Shown here: one piece after another, positions 11,667 to 24,308 of the stretch
Layout of the letters: the number at the start of each line of letters is the position of its first letter
How positions within the stretch are numbered: the first letter of the stretch is position 1
Assembly (NCBI GenBank): GCA_032164295.1
Contig: JAJHTX010000009.1
Span: 186,001 to 250,000, forward strand
Source of the DNA: Inonotus obliquus
Taxonomy: Eukaryota; Basidiomycota; Agaricomycetes; Hymenochaetales; Hymenochaetaceae
Length of the DNA: 64,000 nucleotides
Direction of reading: 5' to 3'
Notes under the pieces: model-generated
Seen by the model: only the letters and a program-made list of their open reading frames with translations
What the model was told of the DNA's origin: nothing
Databases searched by the model: none
Position numbers and translations under genes: made by a program

Positions 11667-14042
11667 TCACCTCCACCCACCCTGAAAACTCCCCGGCGCA
11701 AAATCATCCCAAAGCGCATCCTCGCACCCAAGAGCTTCAAGCCATTCCTCCGCATGCAACTGTACTCTCCTCTCTGGCCACTCTTCCAACCCTTCAAATG
11801 ATCCATCACTCCCTCCAGACGACGATGAAGGCGACCCAATACCAGAAGAAGGAGACCCCGGTCCAGAAATTGGAGCACGTCTCTTGACGGTAAAGAATCG
11901 ATCGGAAATATTGACGAGACGCAAAGATCGTGGAAGGACGGTTTCGACAAAATGTGATTCGTCACGGACTTCTGTACCGAGTAGAGCTAGGTAACGAAGG
12001 TTCTGAGGGAGACCAGGACGCATCGTCTAAACAAACAAATGCGTCAGAGTGTACAAGAGGCGAGATTTCAAGGAAAGAACATACAAGCATGAACTGTTCG
12101 CAGTTCCTTCTCGGCACACCATTCAAGAGTAGCGCAAGTAGTCCTCTTGGGATGATCCACGAGAACAACCCAGGACTTGCATCCTTCGTCACCGTCACAG
12201 CCAACTGCCTCAGCTTACTCAAGCTGGGAAGGACACCCAATACGCTCGCATCATACCCAAACGCCTTCTGGTTACTCTCTCCCGCAACGTCCAACTCCAG
12301 CTTCTCAAGGTCCGGATGTGCGCGAAGGAACTCGGCGATGGCAGGGAAGAGAGTGACATCTGTCACTTTCATACCCAAGTGGTCCAGGATACGGAAACCG
12401 AAATACTTCAGACGCGGAAGTGCAGAGGGGAATTTGATGAAATGTTCCGAAACACCGGCAAGGAGGACCAAGTTGAGACGCAGACTAACAAGTTGGTTAC
12501 CTAGCATGAAGATCTGGGCTAGGGTGTCGCCGGCTGGACCTTGAGGAACGGTGCCCACGAATTCGAGGTGCGTGAGGTTACCAAACGCCACGGCTGGCGC
12601 GGGAGGGAACGACGCATAGTAGGCACACAGGCACAGCTTCTTTAACGTACTACGATTCTGCGCAAGGAACGCACCAATCGAGTGGCTCGTATGATCGCGG
12701 ACACACTTGAACTGCGTGAGATGCGTGAGGTGTGGGAGAACAGGCTCGGAATCATGCTCAGGCTCAATGATCAGCGACTCGAGACGCGGATGCGTTGCGC
12801 CCAGTACTTCAGCAAGCCTATTCCATACGTCGTTGGAGCCCGAGAAAATAAGTTCCCTAAGGTGGATGAGCTTGGGCAAAGCAGTCGCAAGCATATTCGT
12901 CCTAAACGCCATATGCTGACTTCTATCCGTCCTTTCAGCCGAAATTCGCACCGTCCTAATGAGTTTCGCAAACGACGGGTCGAGTACAATACGGGCGACA
13001 ATGTCCGCTGTGCGCTGTGCCAGCCGTTTCTCCAGTTTATACCCGGGCCGATCGGGATGGTCCATCTCACCCTCTCCCCAATTCTTATCTTCCCCTGAAA
13101 GTCTGCATACACCAATGTGAAGATCAACTGTCTGGAAGACGAGCTCGAATGCGATACGTGAGAGGACGTGGGGGATCTGCATGAGCGTTTTGAGGTCGCG
13201 GCGTGGAAGGAAGGAGGCTATTTGTCTCCATAGTTCGGGTGAGAGCCGTCGCGAGGCGCTTTCGATACTCCATAACCTAGACTAGTGACGTGTCGTCAGC
13301 TAACACGTTCCAGCGCTCAATCGAGAGCATAAATAGAGAGTATGGATGAACGGCGGAGCGCCGACGACGAACGAGTACCCTCAAAGTTACCACGCGTCGT
13401 CGTTTCACACCAAACAAAGCGAAGAAAAAAAAGGGGGCAAAACAAAATCCAACCACTCACATCTTTCGTTACGGGAGCTGCTGATGTTGGTATTGATAGG
13501 AGCGAATTAGCGACAGCGTGGTCAGGGACGAGTTCAAGGACCTTGTAGAGATCTGCGGGGAAAGAAAAAGGCCAATAGCAGGGCGAAGACGTAAACGATA
13601 TGATTCCCCCCGTGATCGCGAGATATGAACGCACCTTGTCTTGCTTTCCCAATGTCGCCTGCAGCCATACGAGTTCTACCACGAAGGAGAAGGGCCTGTA
13701 CACGCTGTGGAGTACCGAGCTTGGCGGCATGGAGACAACTAAGAACGCCGTTTTCTACGATATGGTGCGAAAACGGACTGGATAGGAAATTTAAAAAATG
13801 ACGGGCCGGCCAGCGGGTGAAGAGGAGGGAACGTACTTTGCGAGTTTGAGGAGGTTCATTGCGTGAAGGAGGACCTCTGCTTTCTGTTCATTTGAGAGGC
13901 GCTCTGTGACATCACGAATGCTAGCGTCGAGAATGCGTGGGTTGACGACGTCCTGGGGAGCTGGAGCGATTACGGGAGCGCGGTTGAAGTGTCTTGATGG
14001 TTCATGATGAGAGTGTGAGTGAGGATGATGATGGGAGGACAT
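11667..14042 (-). CDS. F-box/LRR protein with TPR-like N-terminus
   Basis: Five exons (14042-13837, 13777-13635, 13552-13461, 13281-12085, 12026-11667) give 665 aa in one frame. The N-terminus is His/Ser-rich (MSSHHHPHSHSHHEPS), followed by helical TPR-like repeats (ERLSNEQKAEVLLHAMNLL, GKARQDLYKVLELVPDHAVA). The F-box-like segment is LSPELWRQIASFLPRRDLKTL. The rest contains irregular leucine-rich repeats (LRELIFSG, LTHLEFVG, LVSLRLNL, LRYLALLG), ending in a Ser/Gly/Pro-rich stretch. F-box proteins of this kind serve as substrate receptors of SCF ubiquitin ligases, with the LRR region binding the target; target and partners are unknown. The third intron (13282-13460) is 179 bp, long for this genome. 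No homologue name can be given beyond the class. Confidence 0.8.
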
Positions 14043-15894
14043 TATTTGATGAGGGAGGAAGGGAAGGGAAAAGGAGGGGTGAGGAAGGAGGGAAGGAAGA
14101 GAGAGAGAGAGAGATGCTAAATAAATAAAGAGGGAGAGAATCGAGGCGACTGATATCTGTGCTCTGATTGGCTGGATGGATGGACCCGACCACTTACGTT
14201 GCTGCTTACATCACTTCTTCTGCGTGTGAATGTATTGGTGGAAAGACACGTCATATCCTTTCTGGCTGCGAGTAGGATACTTTTTCTCATGAAAGCCAAT
14301 CATTGCATACACAAAGGCAGGTAGCAGCAAGCAAGGTATGGTATCCATTTCATTTCCCTTATCCATTTATCACTCCGCTCCCTTATTACTCCCCTTCTCC
14401 TTAAACTTTCTTCTCCGCACTGCCCCTCCTTATGAACAAAGGAATGAGAGCGGAGATGAAAGAAGAAGGCAGCCGTACGGCATCCCCCAGCCTAACTAGG
14501 GTCATCCCGGGAAGTCGGAGATCCAATGTTCCTACAACGTTACTCCGTCACAGATGCACGTGTACGTTCTCCCTTTCCAAGTCGGCCGACTGCTTGATCT
14601 GCCACATCTCACCAGTAAAGACAATGGCTCACTCTGTTTTCCGTCATGTCCTTTCCACCAATATGATGAATATACTTCCGTCAACGGTACCAATAATCGC
14701 ATCTCGTTACTATACTACCATAATGTATGGTCCGCGGTAGACGGAAGGCACGCGTCAGACGGCAGTAACAAGTGAACAAGTCGACGACTGACTCTAGGCT
14801 GGACGCCATTCGCCATTCGGAAAGCAGTAGGACACCCATCGTCATATACCTTCTCCCTTTCCTTCGATTCATTCAGATGAACACCAAGAGCACGAGGATA
14901 CGTTCGTTCGATCCACTCTGGAACTTCATTTCATTTCGATTAATGGATACAGTATGTCGATAACCGCTCTCTCAAAAAGTCAATAAGTACTCATACCTTG
15001 AATCGATCTATTAATATCAGCCGTCATTCGATCTCGATTGGTCGATGGACAGTCGACCGTTGACGACTGTCCAATGAGGGCAATACGACTACGCGATACG
15101 AGCAACGGGCCGGACCTTATCTGGGTCTGGGTCTGGATCTCGATTGAATGGACTGATTCTATTCGCTCCGTTATTTGCGCCGTTCGATTGGTTCATCTTC
15201 TGCCGTCACCGGTCACCGTCACCTGGATTCTGCCTTCTGCGTACCTTCTGCCGTTACTCTATTACCTAAGTCTAGTGTATAGGTGTCATCAATCACTAGG
15301 TGTACCAGTTGGTGCAGTAAAGAGCACTACTTCACACTCATAGTTATTCCTTACTCCTTATTCGTCCCAGACTCCTGGTGCGGCACGATACACAGCATCA
15401 AAACATCACCGTGAACCGTAAACCGTAAAACAACCTCTAACGCGATCGCGCGAATAGGGAACAAGCAATCGGGAGTCGGGTATCGGGAGTCGGGAATCGG
15501 GAATCGGGATCGGGCAATAGTCAATAGTCAATAGTCAATAGTCCTTAGTCAATGGGACGGCCGAATGAATGAATACATGAACGACAAGTGTTTGGTTGTG
15601 AGGGGACAGTACTTGGACGGAAGGACGGATGGTCAACTTGAAGGTTCGCCTGCACATGCTGCGTGCTGCATGTCACATTTGTATTTAATGAAAATGGGTT
15701 GATCGTGCGAAGGGGGGGTAGAGATATGGATGGATAAAGGATGAATACTTGCATACTTACTACATACATACGTTCGGGTTGGTGCGCTGCGCAACTGCCA
15801 GTGTGCAGGTGCAGGTAAATGGCAAGCCCGTTTCTGATACCTCAGAGTCACAGATACTCAGATACTCAACAGTCGCCTACCTACCAGTACTTGC

Positions 15895-15990
15895 TATTTG
15901 ACACTCGGGCACCCGGATACTCGGACACTCGGACACTCGAATACTGGATACTCATACTCATACTCGGATGGACACTCGAATACTCGAACA
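15895..15990 (+). repeat. Degenerate ACTCGG/ATACTCGA tandem array
   Basis: Repeated 6- to 8-mers of the type gacactcgg, aatactcga and atactcata over about 95 bp. Confidence 0.6.
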
Positions 15991-16249
15991 CTACTATCAT
16001 ATGCATGAACGAAACTTGAACATCGTATCTGTGGCCGTGGCCGTGGCTTCATAGCTCGGAGGGTATGTCAAAATATACATATACATATACCGGTTTGCAT
16101 ATGCCATATGCGTATGCGTATACGTATGTACATATGTACATTTACAAAGACAAAGACAAATACGTGTACATGTACACGCAGACTCGGACTCGGACCTTCA
16201 CCTCACCTCAACGCAACATGCGAAAGGGGACATGTACTCTTGCAGTTCT

Positions 16250-16316
16250 CAGTATTGAGTCTTGAGTCTTGAGTCTTGAGTATTCTGAGTCCCGAATCCC
16301 GAGTCCCGAGGACGAG
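16250..16316 (+). repeat. GAGTCTT then GAGTCCC tandem arrays
   Basis: Three copies of gagtctt followed by copies of gagtccc/gaatccc; another slippage array of the gene-poor region. Confidence 0.65.
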
Positions 16317-17317
16317 ACATGAACAACGTCTCCTTGCCTCCTTACCTCCTTCTCTCATTGTATGTATGTATGTATACGGTATCAGACCCCACCACTATCC
16401 AAGTATCTTACCCCCGAAATCCAAAATCCAATACTTACGCACCTGCACGTTCTACGTTCCTACGTTCTATTCTACGTTCGATATCCTTACATCACTACAC
16501 CACTACATCCCTACATCCCTACATTCGCACGTCCATGCCGACTCATCTTCTCATCTTCTCATTGAAGTTCTCAAGGACTGCAGACAACGCAGACAATATA
16601 GGCTGCGAGCGTTATCATCTCAAAAACAAACCATTCTCAGACTGGGAAAGGAATATTAACCATTAGCCATTAGCCATTCTTTATCGGCCATTCTTCATCG
16701 GCCATTCTCCATTCGGATTCGGTGACACGCCCTCACTACTAAACTAATTAACCCGAATTAAGTGCTTTCGATAAGTTAGATGGGTGATACTTGGCAACAA
16801 GACCCGCATTCTCTCCACTCTCCACCTTCCCCTTTCCACCTGGGTCCGTCCGAGGTCCGAGGAGACGCCCCCCCCCTCGTTTCCTTCATCAATCATCGAT
16901 AATCCATCATCAACCAATAAGCAACAGCCGGAAGCCCGAAGCCCCAACAGGCCCCAACGTTGAGCAAAACAAGCTGAAATTAAGGAGTACACTGACAAAT
17001 AAAGTAAATACTAGAATGTAATAACATGAAACGTCAAAGATTCAAGAATACATGATACACGATACACGATACGCTCACTACATAATATAATATACATGCT
17101 GATGCTTACATGCTCCTGTGTCCCGGGGCCGGGCCAAGTCCGATTCAATAGGTGGAAAAAAAAGGAAAAGAAAAAATTAAGCAAGTAAGCAAGTAAGTAT
17201 GGCGCACCATGCACCATACATACGAGCAGCATGCATGTATACAATCCGCAATTCGTCTTCACCCGACCCCTCAACACGCACTCTTGAATCCCAGCTTCTC
17301 TCACTGGCACGTATCCA

Positions 17318-17350
17318 TCCCCATCCCCATCCCCATCTCCATCTCCATCA
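17318..17350 (+). repeat. CATCCC/CATCTC hexamer array
   Basis: Consecutive catccc and catctc units. Confidence 0.7.
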
Positions 17351-20300
17351 ACTACAATACATAACTACATACCAGTTGCCTTCCGGCAGCGGCTGTATCA
17401 CATCACAGAGCCGTCTAAGTATACGATTGGCTAACGCCCCAGCCTCACGATATACACGTACAAGTATATTATATATATATCATGAAGTACCGTATACCGT
17501 ATACCGTATACTGAATACAGTATGTATACGGTACCTACTGCAGGTGCAGGTGTCATCAATAAATTAGAGAAGCAGAGGCATCGTAATTGAATTATGTAGC
17601 CAGTAGCCAACGAGGTCATCAGGTATCATCAGACGCCAAATTACCCAGGTCGCCCAGGTGCAAGCCTCATGCCCCACCTCATGCTCCATGCCCCATGAGT
17701 GAAGCCTCATGCCTCATGCCTTAAGCCTTAAGCCTCGAGCACAGACACACGATGCACAAGCACAAGGAGCACGAACGAGTGCCCAGTCCAATAATTTCCA
17801 AAATAATCTTCAAATCCCTAGAAACACCGAGAAATCCGCGGAGTTGATAGGAGAGACTCAAAGACTCAATGCTGAATACTGAATACTGAATTGAATGCTG
17901 AATGCTGAATGAGAAAAAACATATTGCGAGCGAGCGAGCATGTCCTGTCCTGTCATGTCAACCATTCAGTTTCCGTTCCGCCTTTCCACCTCTCCTCCTC
18001 TTCTCCTCTTCTCCTCTTCGCCTCGTGTCCCTGACCGGGACCAGGGAGACCCATACTCCAGAACTCTTCAGACTCTTCGAACTCAACCTTCGCGATTAAC
18101 CGGGCAGGAACTAAATATTGAAGCAAGGTACACTTCAAAAGGAAGCGTTAGCCCATTCTTGAAGAAGCTGAAGCTGAAGCATGAATGAAACGTGCCAGAC
18201 TGCCATTACCAGTGCACGGTAAGTACAACACCCTACCGTCACGTCACATGTCGCCAAACCCCTGTTTAGCATTTACCAAAACAGTGACTAACGGACTCAC
18301 GAGTATAGGATTAGGATTAAAAGGCACGAATGTAGGTAGGTAGGAGGGTGCTATGGGTTCTATATCCGCGTTGATCTGATCTATTCCGATTAGGTTAGTG
18401 GGTTTCTTGCCCACCTGGCCGTAAAGCTATATTTGTATACAATAGTAAGCCACACCTTCGATACTTATAAATAAACAGCTGTAAATTACTCGTCTGTGTA
18501 ATCAATCGCGTATACCGTATACCGATAGTAATGCGGCTCGGGTCCACTATCATGTGTTCCTCTCAACCTTCGGAGTACGTATAGATGCGACTTTTAAAAC
18601 ACCGAAGAGTAAGAAACACATAAAGAAGCAGACGGCGAACTGGGGAGTTGCTTTTTATATCCCTTGTAACTTCTCAATCAGGGGCTGGACGAGTTCTTCC
18701 ACCTACGCGTTATTATCCCTTCCTCCCCCCTCCCAAAGGGAGAAAACAATTTGGAAAAATAAAAATAATCGACACAAGGAAATACAACTTACTAATGAGT
18801 ACTCCTTCCGGGGCTTCCGAACGACGGACTTCCAAACGATATTCAGCACTCAGCACATCTCGTGGTCATGGTCAGTACCGGAAAGCTTTGCTTTGATCCT
18901 TGTTTCCCGGATACAATTCTGATGTCTGCATTAAGATTGCCATTTGTCGCAGAACCTCGGGCAGTATGGTTCAATTCATGCGGTGTTAGATGCCAGGGCA
19001 TGACCATACATTGATCCTTGTCTCTCGGCTTCGACCTCAATCTCTATGTAGACAAGCGCCACTGATAAGAAGAAGAAAATCAGATCGGCGTTGAAAAGGT
19101 GGAGGTGATGCGAGAACTCACGTTCGTCGTTACTTCTCATATTAACCTGCCTATTGCAACTGTGTAACTCTCTTCCCGCGCAGCTTCAAGCTTCCCGCAG
19201 GGAGAAAACAGGCACGGTTTGAAGAAGGATTGATGCATACTTCCCAGGGCTTCGTCAACGGTCAAGTTCGCCGAGGTTTATACTTGATGAGGTTCGTTTC
19301 GAGCTTGAGCTTAAGTTTGAGTTCTGGTCTGGCGTACCTCAGGCTGTGGCCGCCTACTTTTCATGTTTCGCACTGACACCAAGATTCCGAAATTTTTCCG
19401 GTCTGACAAAGTTTCGTACTTCAATGTCAGTGGATTCATATACCTCCATCTTCCGGCAGTACGTACACCCTTTCATCTGCTCAAATGCCCGTCCCTTCGA
19501 TTCTGACCTCCGAGTCTACCCATGTCTTTCCCAGTTCCCCGCATCCGGAGGAAGTTTCCGAACTCCCGTTGAAATCTTCAACTGACTTCCGTCTGCGTCG
19601 CTTCTGACCTGTTTCCGCGCGCAAGGAATTCGAGTAACCCCAGCGTCATCAGAACAATATCATACATACGCCCCAGAAAATACAGAAATCGCATCGACGG
19701 CACCCAATCCCTTCCCAAGCCCGTCCTACATATCGACGTCTCCAGTGTACCTGATCACCGACTTTTCTGTCCTTTCTGGAGTATACTTCCGAGGCAGTGC
19801 TCGTGGTCGCCTTCGCGATCGCCCCGTTCCCATACATGTCTCCTCATCTTCGTCTCCGAGAAGAAGACGTGATTCCCAAGTCCCGAGATTCCGGATTCGA
19901 TTACCTATCTCCCGCGTACCGGACTCAAGAACTCTTCCTATGCAGAATTGAATAGAGTCGATAACGTCGAGTTCTCCGAGTCTGACCGCGTCCTGAAACG
20001 GGTACTACTCTATTCCGTACTGCTCCGCGCTTATTTCTCAAGCGGTGCCAGGAATCACTCGCTCTGGCAACTCATGAGAGTCGACTTCCACTAAAATCGT
20101 CGACGGGTGAGGGGTTCTTCCGCAGGCCGCCCCTTGGAAAGAAGTCGAATTGCGTAATGGATAGGAAATTGGTTTATGCCATCCTCCGACCCCAGCACCC
20201 GCACCCGCACCATCACTACATCTTCCGAAGGCTCAACTGCATGCTGCTGCATGCATATCAAGTTTCGCACGCCACGAGGACGTCGACTTCTACACCTGCG

Positions 20301-21831
20301 ATCTGCGCCTCTCCTTAACTCTTGGTTTAGTCTTCCTTCCACCTCACAGGGGAAGCACGCAGATGCAGCAATGGTGACAAACGTTATTGAGGGCAACCAC
20401 TTCTGCGGTTCAACGTTTCCTTGCTAGGAAGCTTCTTCGGTTCTACTCGAAGGAACAAAATCCTTCCTCCGGTCCTGCTTCGTGGGATGCCTCATGGACG
20501 AACCTATAAGTTTGAACAAGGGTTCCATCGAAGGTTCGTTCTCACCCTATCTGAAGTTTATCATCATACCATGATAGGAGTTTCGTTGACCCACGGCATT
20601 GAAGATCACATTGATCGAAACGGAAAGCTAACTGAAGGACGGGTAACTCGATGGGAGCAGGTGTATCCGGCCGCAGTACAGCATGCCATAGAACAATTGA
20701 GGATACGACTGCCAAATGCTACGTAGAAAATTAATGCATCAGACACTGCATGGAAAGGCATCACAACAGACGGACGTAGGTTCCGCAAGTTACACGGTGT
20801 GATCACCGCAACTCGAATGGCATTAGTTGTTGAGAAAAGCGGTAGCGAAATCGTTCTTGGAGTGCTGATCGGAGCCTCTTCTATCCGAATCCATTAGTAG
20901 AAAACAAGACGCCACGATCGTCAGTAACAAGACGACACTCGAAATAGTCGATAAGTAGAAAGACCAAGATGCGCCGTGCCGAGATTCTCGCAGTGGAACG
21001 TTTCTGGACAAACCAAGGGAAGGTGAGCCAGAAGCGACTAGTTCGAAGTGCAACATTATGATTGATCCAAAAAATGTGAAAGCTAGTCACAAACGAGTAG
21101 CCCATTCCTAGTCGCCGACAATCGTTCCTCCAGTACTAGCAGTAGACTCGTCTTCTCCTGCTTGGTATTCATTCCTCTCAGCCAAACCAAACTCCACTTG
21201 AATTGAATGAGCGTATCCTGTTTTGCACCGACGATCCCACCGCACATCCATCCCATCGCGGTATCTATCAGTGAGGCCTTTATACAATAGGCTGAGCCCA
21301 TAGCCTACCAAGTCAATGGCGAAGGGACATCAAAGCAAGGTGAGAGAAGGTAAACATGATGAGTGGTCAATGGGCAACGGGAGTATGGACGCGATAACTG
21401 TTGGATAACATACTACGTTACGTACATGAACGGCTGTCACTACGTAAGCCTCATGTGAAGATCATATAAGCAAATTACGTAAAATGCGGGCTTCCCTTCT
21501 TCGGACTACTGTACAGAGAAAAATCGCGTCCTTCTTTGCCATCATCATCGGGGAGTCAGCTGCTCAACTGAACCTTTGATAATCACGTAGAGCAATGCCA
21601 AGTACTGCTCTGGACATCATACAAATGTGAAGTTTCATGAATATACCTGCTATTCTTAGTAAATTATCAACAGGACAGCAAGACACTACTGTTACATGTA
21701 TCACTACGATCGCTCTGGCAAGCCTGCCCACTTGTGATGTGTATGCTCGGTCTCTGCTATTATGATCTCGCCTTTATCTTCGTCGAATATAATGTAATAA
21801 CGAAGGGCTATGAAGGTTAGATGCGTAAGTA

Positions 21832-23618
21832 TTACATGTGGATTGAAGCAGTATTGTACATGGACTCACTCCAGGCTGCCCCTAGTACGAACTGTAACTC
21901 GCTGCCAATATATGACTCACGATTAACTTCTATATCTCTGAAGGTGAGGATCAAGTAGTTTTTAGACGATTGATCTGGGAAAACTAGAGCCTGTGGGCTG
22001 AATGCAAGACGTTTGGGACCTCCATTTCCTTCTACAAAAACAAACTCCAGGTCCCCCAACAAATGATAATCACTCCTCTTTATATAGTACAACTTCTTCT
22101 CCTCATCATAGTAACTGATGACAGGATCTTGACGGTCGCCTCGGATCGCACGGTCGTATGAATCTATGGTTTCCTTGGGTAACGAAAGGAAAGTTGAACC
22201 AGGTTCAATAATTCCACGTTTAGTCTCCATCACTTGTTTTCCATTGCTGAAAAGCTTCAGATCAAACCCACGATAATCTCCCTTCATCGGTACTCGTTTA
22301 ATGCGATTTTCGTCATTGCCATATATGGAGGTTTTTGGTGCACCGAAGTGGAGTTCTCCCATTATATGAATGGGAATTGCTTCTGGTGAGTTCTTTGAGA
22401 GGTCGAAAAACATACCAAATTGATGACTAGAGATAAGTTTTGCTTCTTTCATGCGGTCCATAATAGTGCCACTGGGTAGACTTCCTTCGGCTTCTTTTTG
22501 ACCTTGGTACTTGAGAGCATTTTTCAGCAGTTCTCTAGAGCCAAGACCAAGAACCCCGGAGAGTTTTGAGGTAAGGGAGGGTTCATGATCCGACCTATAA
22601 CTTTCTTCGTCAACTATTGCAATTGGATATTTGAATTCCTCGTCCATAATGTTGCGGTCTAGTCCGTAAAAAGCAACATCGCTTTCTCGCAAGTCACCCT
22701 TAATTGGTTCACCCGCGACTTCGGTTTTATATGTCCAGTCCATTATTTTGATGGCGGGTTGACGTGGTTTGCTGTCCTCGTATTCCCTTTTGCTCACCCA
22801 TATGCCTGATGAACCAGTCGTGTCCAACAGCAGATTAATACAATCTGAATTGTTAATGATCACTGGAACATATATGCAACCGAGCCAGGAAGTATTTGCA
22901 GAGACATCAAAGTTCCACGCTCTCCTTCTCCATTGTTCCCCTTCCCGGAAGTTCCTTTTTGTTCCACCATAAAACTCTTAAAAAGACCCGACTTGCCTCC
23001 AGCGGGTTCATCCTTGCCGAGTCCACTGAACAATCCTTGGAGGTGAGCTATTCTTCTCTCATCGACTCGTACAAAATTCTGTAACTCTGTTCGTTCCCCA
23101 AAGATGTTCCGGGCCTTGATTGGGACAATGACTGGACCCGGAAGCAACGCCGGTATCTTGGTCTTCAAGCGCGAACTTGTCTGATTGGCGACCGGTGGAG
23201 GTACTGTCCCGGCGGTTGCTTTCATGCTTGCAATTTTAAGTCCATGAACCGACTTGGGCTTGTGCACCGGCGCTGGTGTCCCGGGTTTCGGGCTTGGTTG
23301 ACGTCCACCGGATGAAGTGGTTCTCTCGTCGACTCTTCTCGCTGCTTCCTCGGCTGGTTTCTTATGCTCATGAGGAGCCGATTTGGAGTTGTGCGTCTTC
23401 GGCGGTTTACCTTGTACACACCCTTCTATAGGAGCAGCGGCGGCGGAAATGCTCTTGCCGGGCTGTCGGTGATTCCGAGACGTTGCGGGGGGAACAGTAT
23501 TTGTATGCCCTGCTGACAGCGGGTCCCGTGAATGATGTACAGACGTACTACTCTTTTCTCCGTGCTGCTTGCTGTGGGTTTGCCCCGAGTCACCAAGCGT
23601 GGGAATCTTGCGTGTCAT
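21832..23618 (-). CDS. Pepsin-fold (A1) protein without catalytic aspartates
   Basis: Two exons, 23618-23073 and 22974-21832, joined by a 98-bp intron that resolves the frame change, give 562 aa. The first about 180 residues are a Ser/Pro/Lys-rich, likely disordered region. The second exon resembles an A1 aspartic protease: YVPVIINNSDCINLLLDTTGSSGIWV corresponds to the first active-site strand, then a flap-like region (VAGEPIKGDLRESDVAFYGL), a central LGLGSRELL, and RGIIEPGSTFLSLP at the second active-site position. The first motif reads TTG (or a split D-T-T-G) instead of DTG and the second reads EPG instead of DTG/DSG, so neither aspartate is in place. No signal peptide is visible. It is probably a pseudoprotease used for binding; the function is unknown. 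The fold assignment is by motif only. An alternative is two separate or frameshifted genes, since both frames stay open from about 22985 to 22860. Confidence 0.6.
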
Positions 23619-24308
23619 CGTTCCTTCTTCCAATGATACCTCAACTGTTCAGCTAACCTCGAAATATATATGCGAAGTATGTAGTGAACTGACCAGAGGT
23701 CTTTGCAATATGAGCGCATGCAATCAGTGCAAATTGGAGCTAGAGATGCAAAGTATGAGGTGGCGGGAGCAAAGTGCAAGACACTGAAAGAAAAGAGATA
23801 AGAAAAAAGGCGCAAAGTATGAAGTGACATGGCTTAGTAATATGAGAACGACGCAAAGCATGAAGTGGCGAGAGCAAAGTGCAAAAGACTGAAAGAAAAG
23901 AGATAAGAGAAAAAGGAGCAAAATATGAGGTGGCGAGAGCAAAGTGCAAGAGACTGAAAGCAAAGAGATAAGAGAAAAAGAGCAAAGTATGAAGTGGCGA
24001 GAAGAACGTGAAAAGTGCAAGAAACTGAAAGCAAAATAATAAGGGCAAAGAGCGAAGTAAGAAGTGATGCAAAGTACGATATGCGAAAAAATTTGCCAGT
24101 GGTCTCGCGCCCATGTACTCCCCCCTCCCCCAAAGTAAAAAATACCTTCCAGTAGAATTCAGAAGATATGTTCGCGAACGTACACCATCTGACTTCAGTT
24201 CTTGCTACCATTCGCGGTATAACAAAACAACGACGACGACAATAACATTAAGGGTTTGTTGAACGCTAGTGTGGTACAGGGGAAAGAATCTTGTCATCTC
24301 CACACCCG
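23619..24308. other. Intergenic region with minisatellite
   Basis: Upstream of the pepsin-fold gene and downstream of TDP1. Most of it is a tandem repeat, listed separately; the rest shows no gene. Confidence 0.6.
23740..24080 (+). repeat. Minisatellite, unit about 64-65 bp, purine-rich
   Basis: Roughly five copies of a unit starting GCAAAGTATGAGGTGGCG, continuing through AGAGCAAAGTGCAAGAGAC and a GAAAGAAAAGAGATAAGAGA stretch. Copies begin at about 23747, 23811 (short), 23853, 23917 and 23982. One copy is interrupted and the last is degenerate. The strong purine bias makes the complementary strand open in several frames, giving false Phe/Ser/Leu-rich ORFs. Confidence 0.85.

Larger units (their letters stand above)
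14043..21831. other. Long gene-poor region (7.8 kb) with many short tandem arrays
   Basis: No gene could be built here on either strand. Short tandem motifs recur through 14-18 kb: GGGAGTC/GGGAATC and CAATAGT at 15470-15545, ACTCGG/ACACTCGA at 15895-15990, TACATATAC/TATGCG at 16075-16140, GTCTTGA and CCCGAGT at 16250-16315, CATCCC/CATCTC at 17318-17350, CTGAATA at 17868-17913 and TCTCCTCT at 17990-18020. From about 18.5 to 21.8 kb the sequence is more complex but still shows no coding signal or family match; an open frame near 20421-20726 begins without ATG and is unrecognisable. Confidence 0.55.

Noticed and set aside
11930..12544. 204-codon plus-strand frame
   Set aside because: Antisense to the F-box/LRR gene, whose five-exon model is consistent in phase.
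15470..17913. Possible CRISPR-like or telomeric repeat arrays
   Set aside because: The units are 5-9 bp with no unique spacers and none matches TTAGGG; they are ordinary slippage arrays.
20421..20726. 101-codon plus-strand open frame in the gene-poor region
   Set aside because: Begins with TTG, not ATG, has no recognisable domain and no splice partners; not enough for a gene call.
23724..24211. Several long Phe/Ser/Leu-rich open frames on the minus strand
   Set aside because: They are translations of the 64-bp purine-rich minisatellite in different frames.
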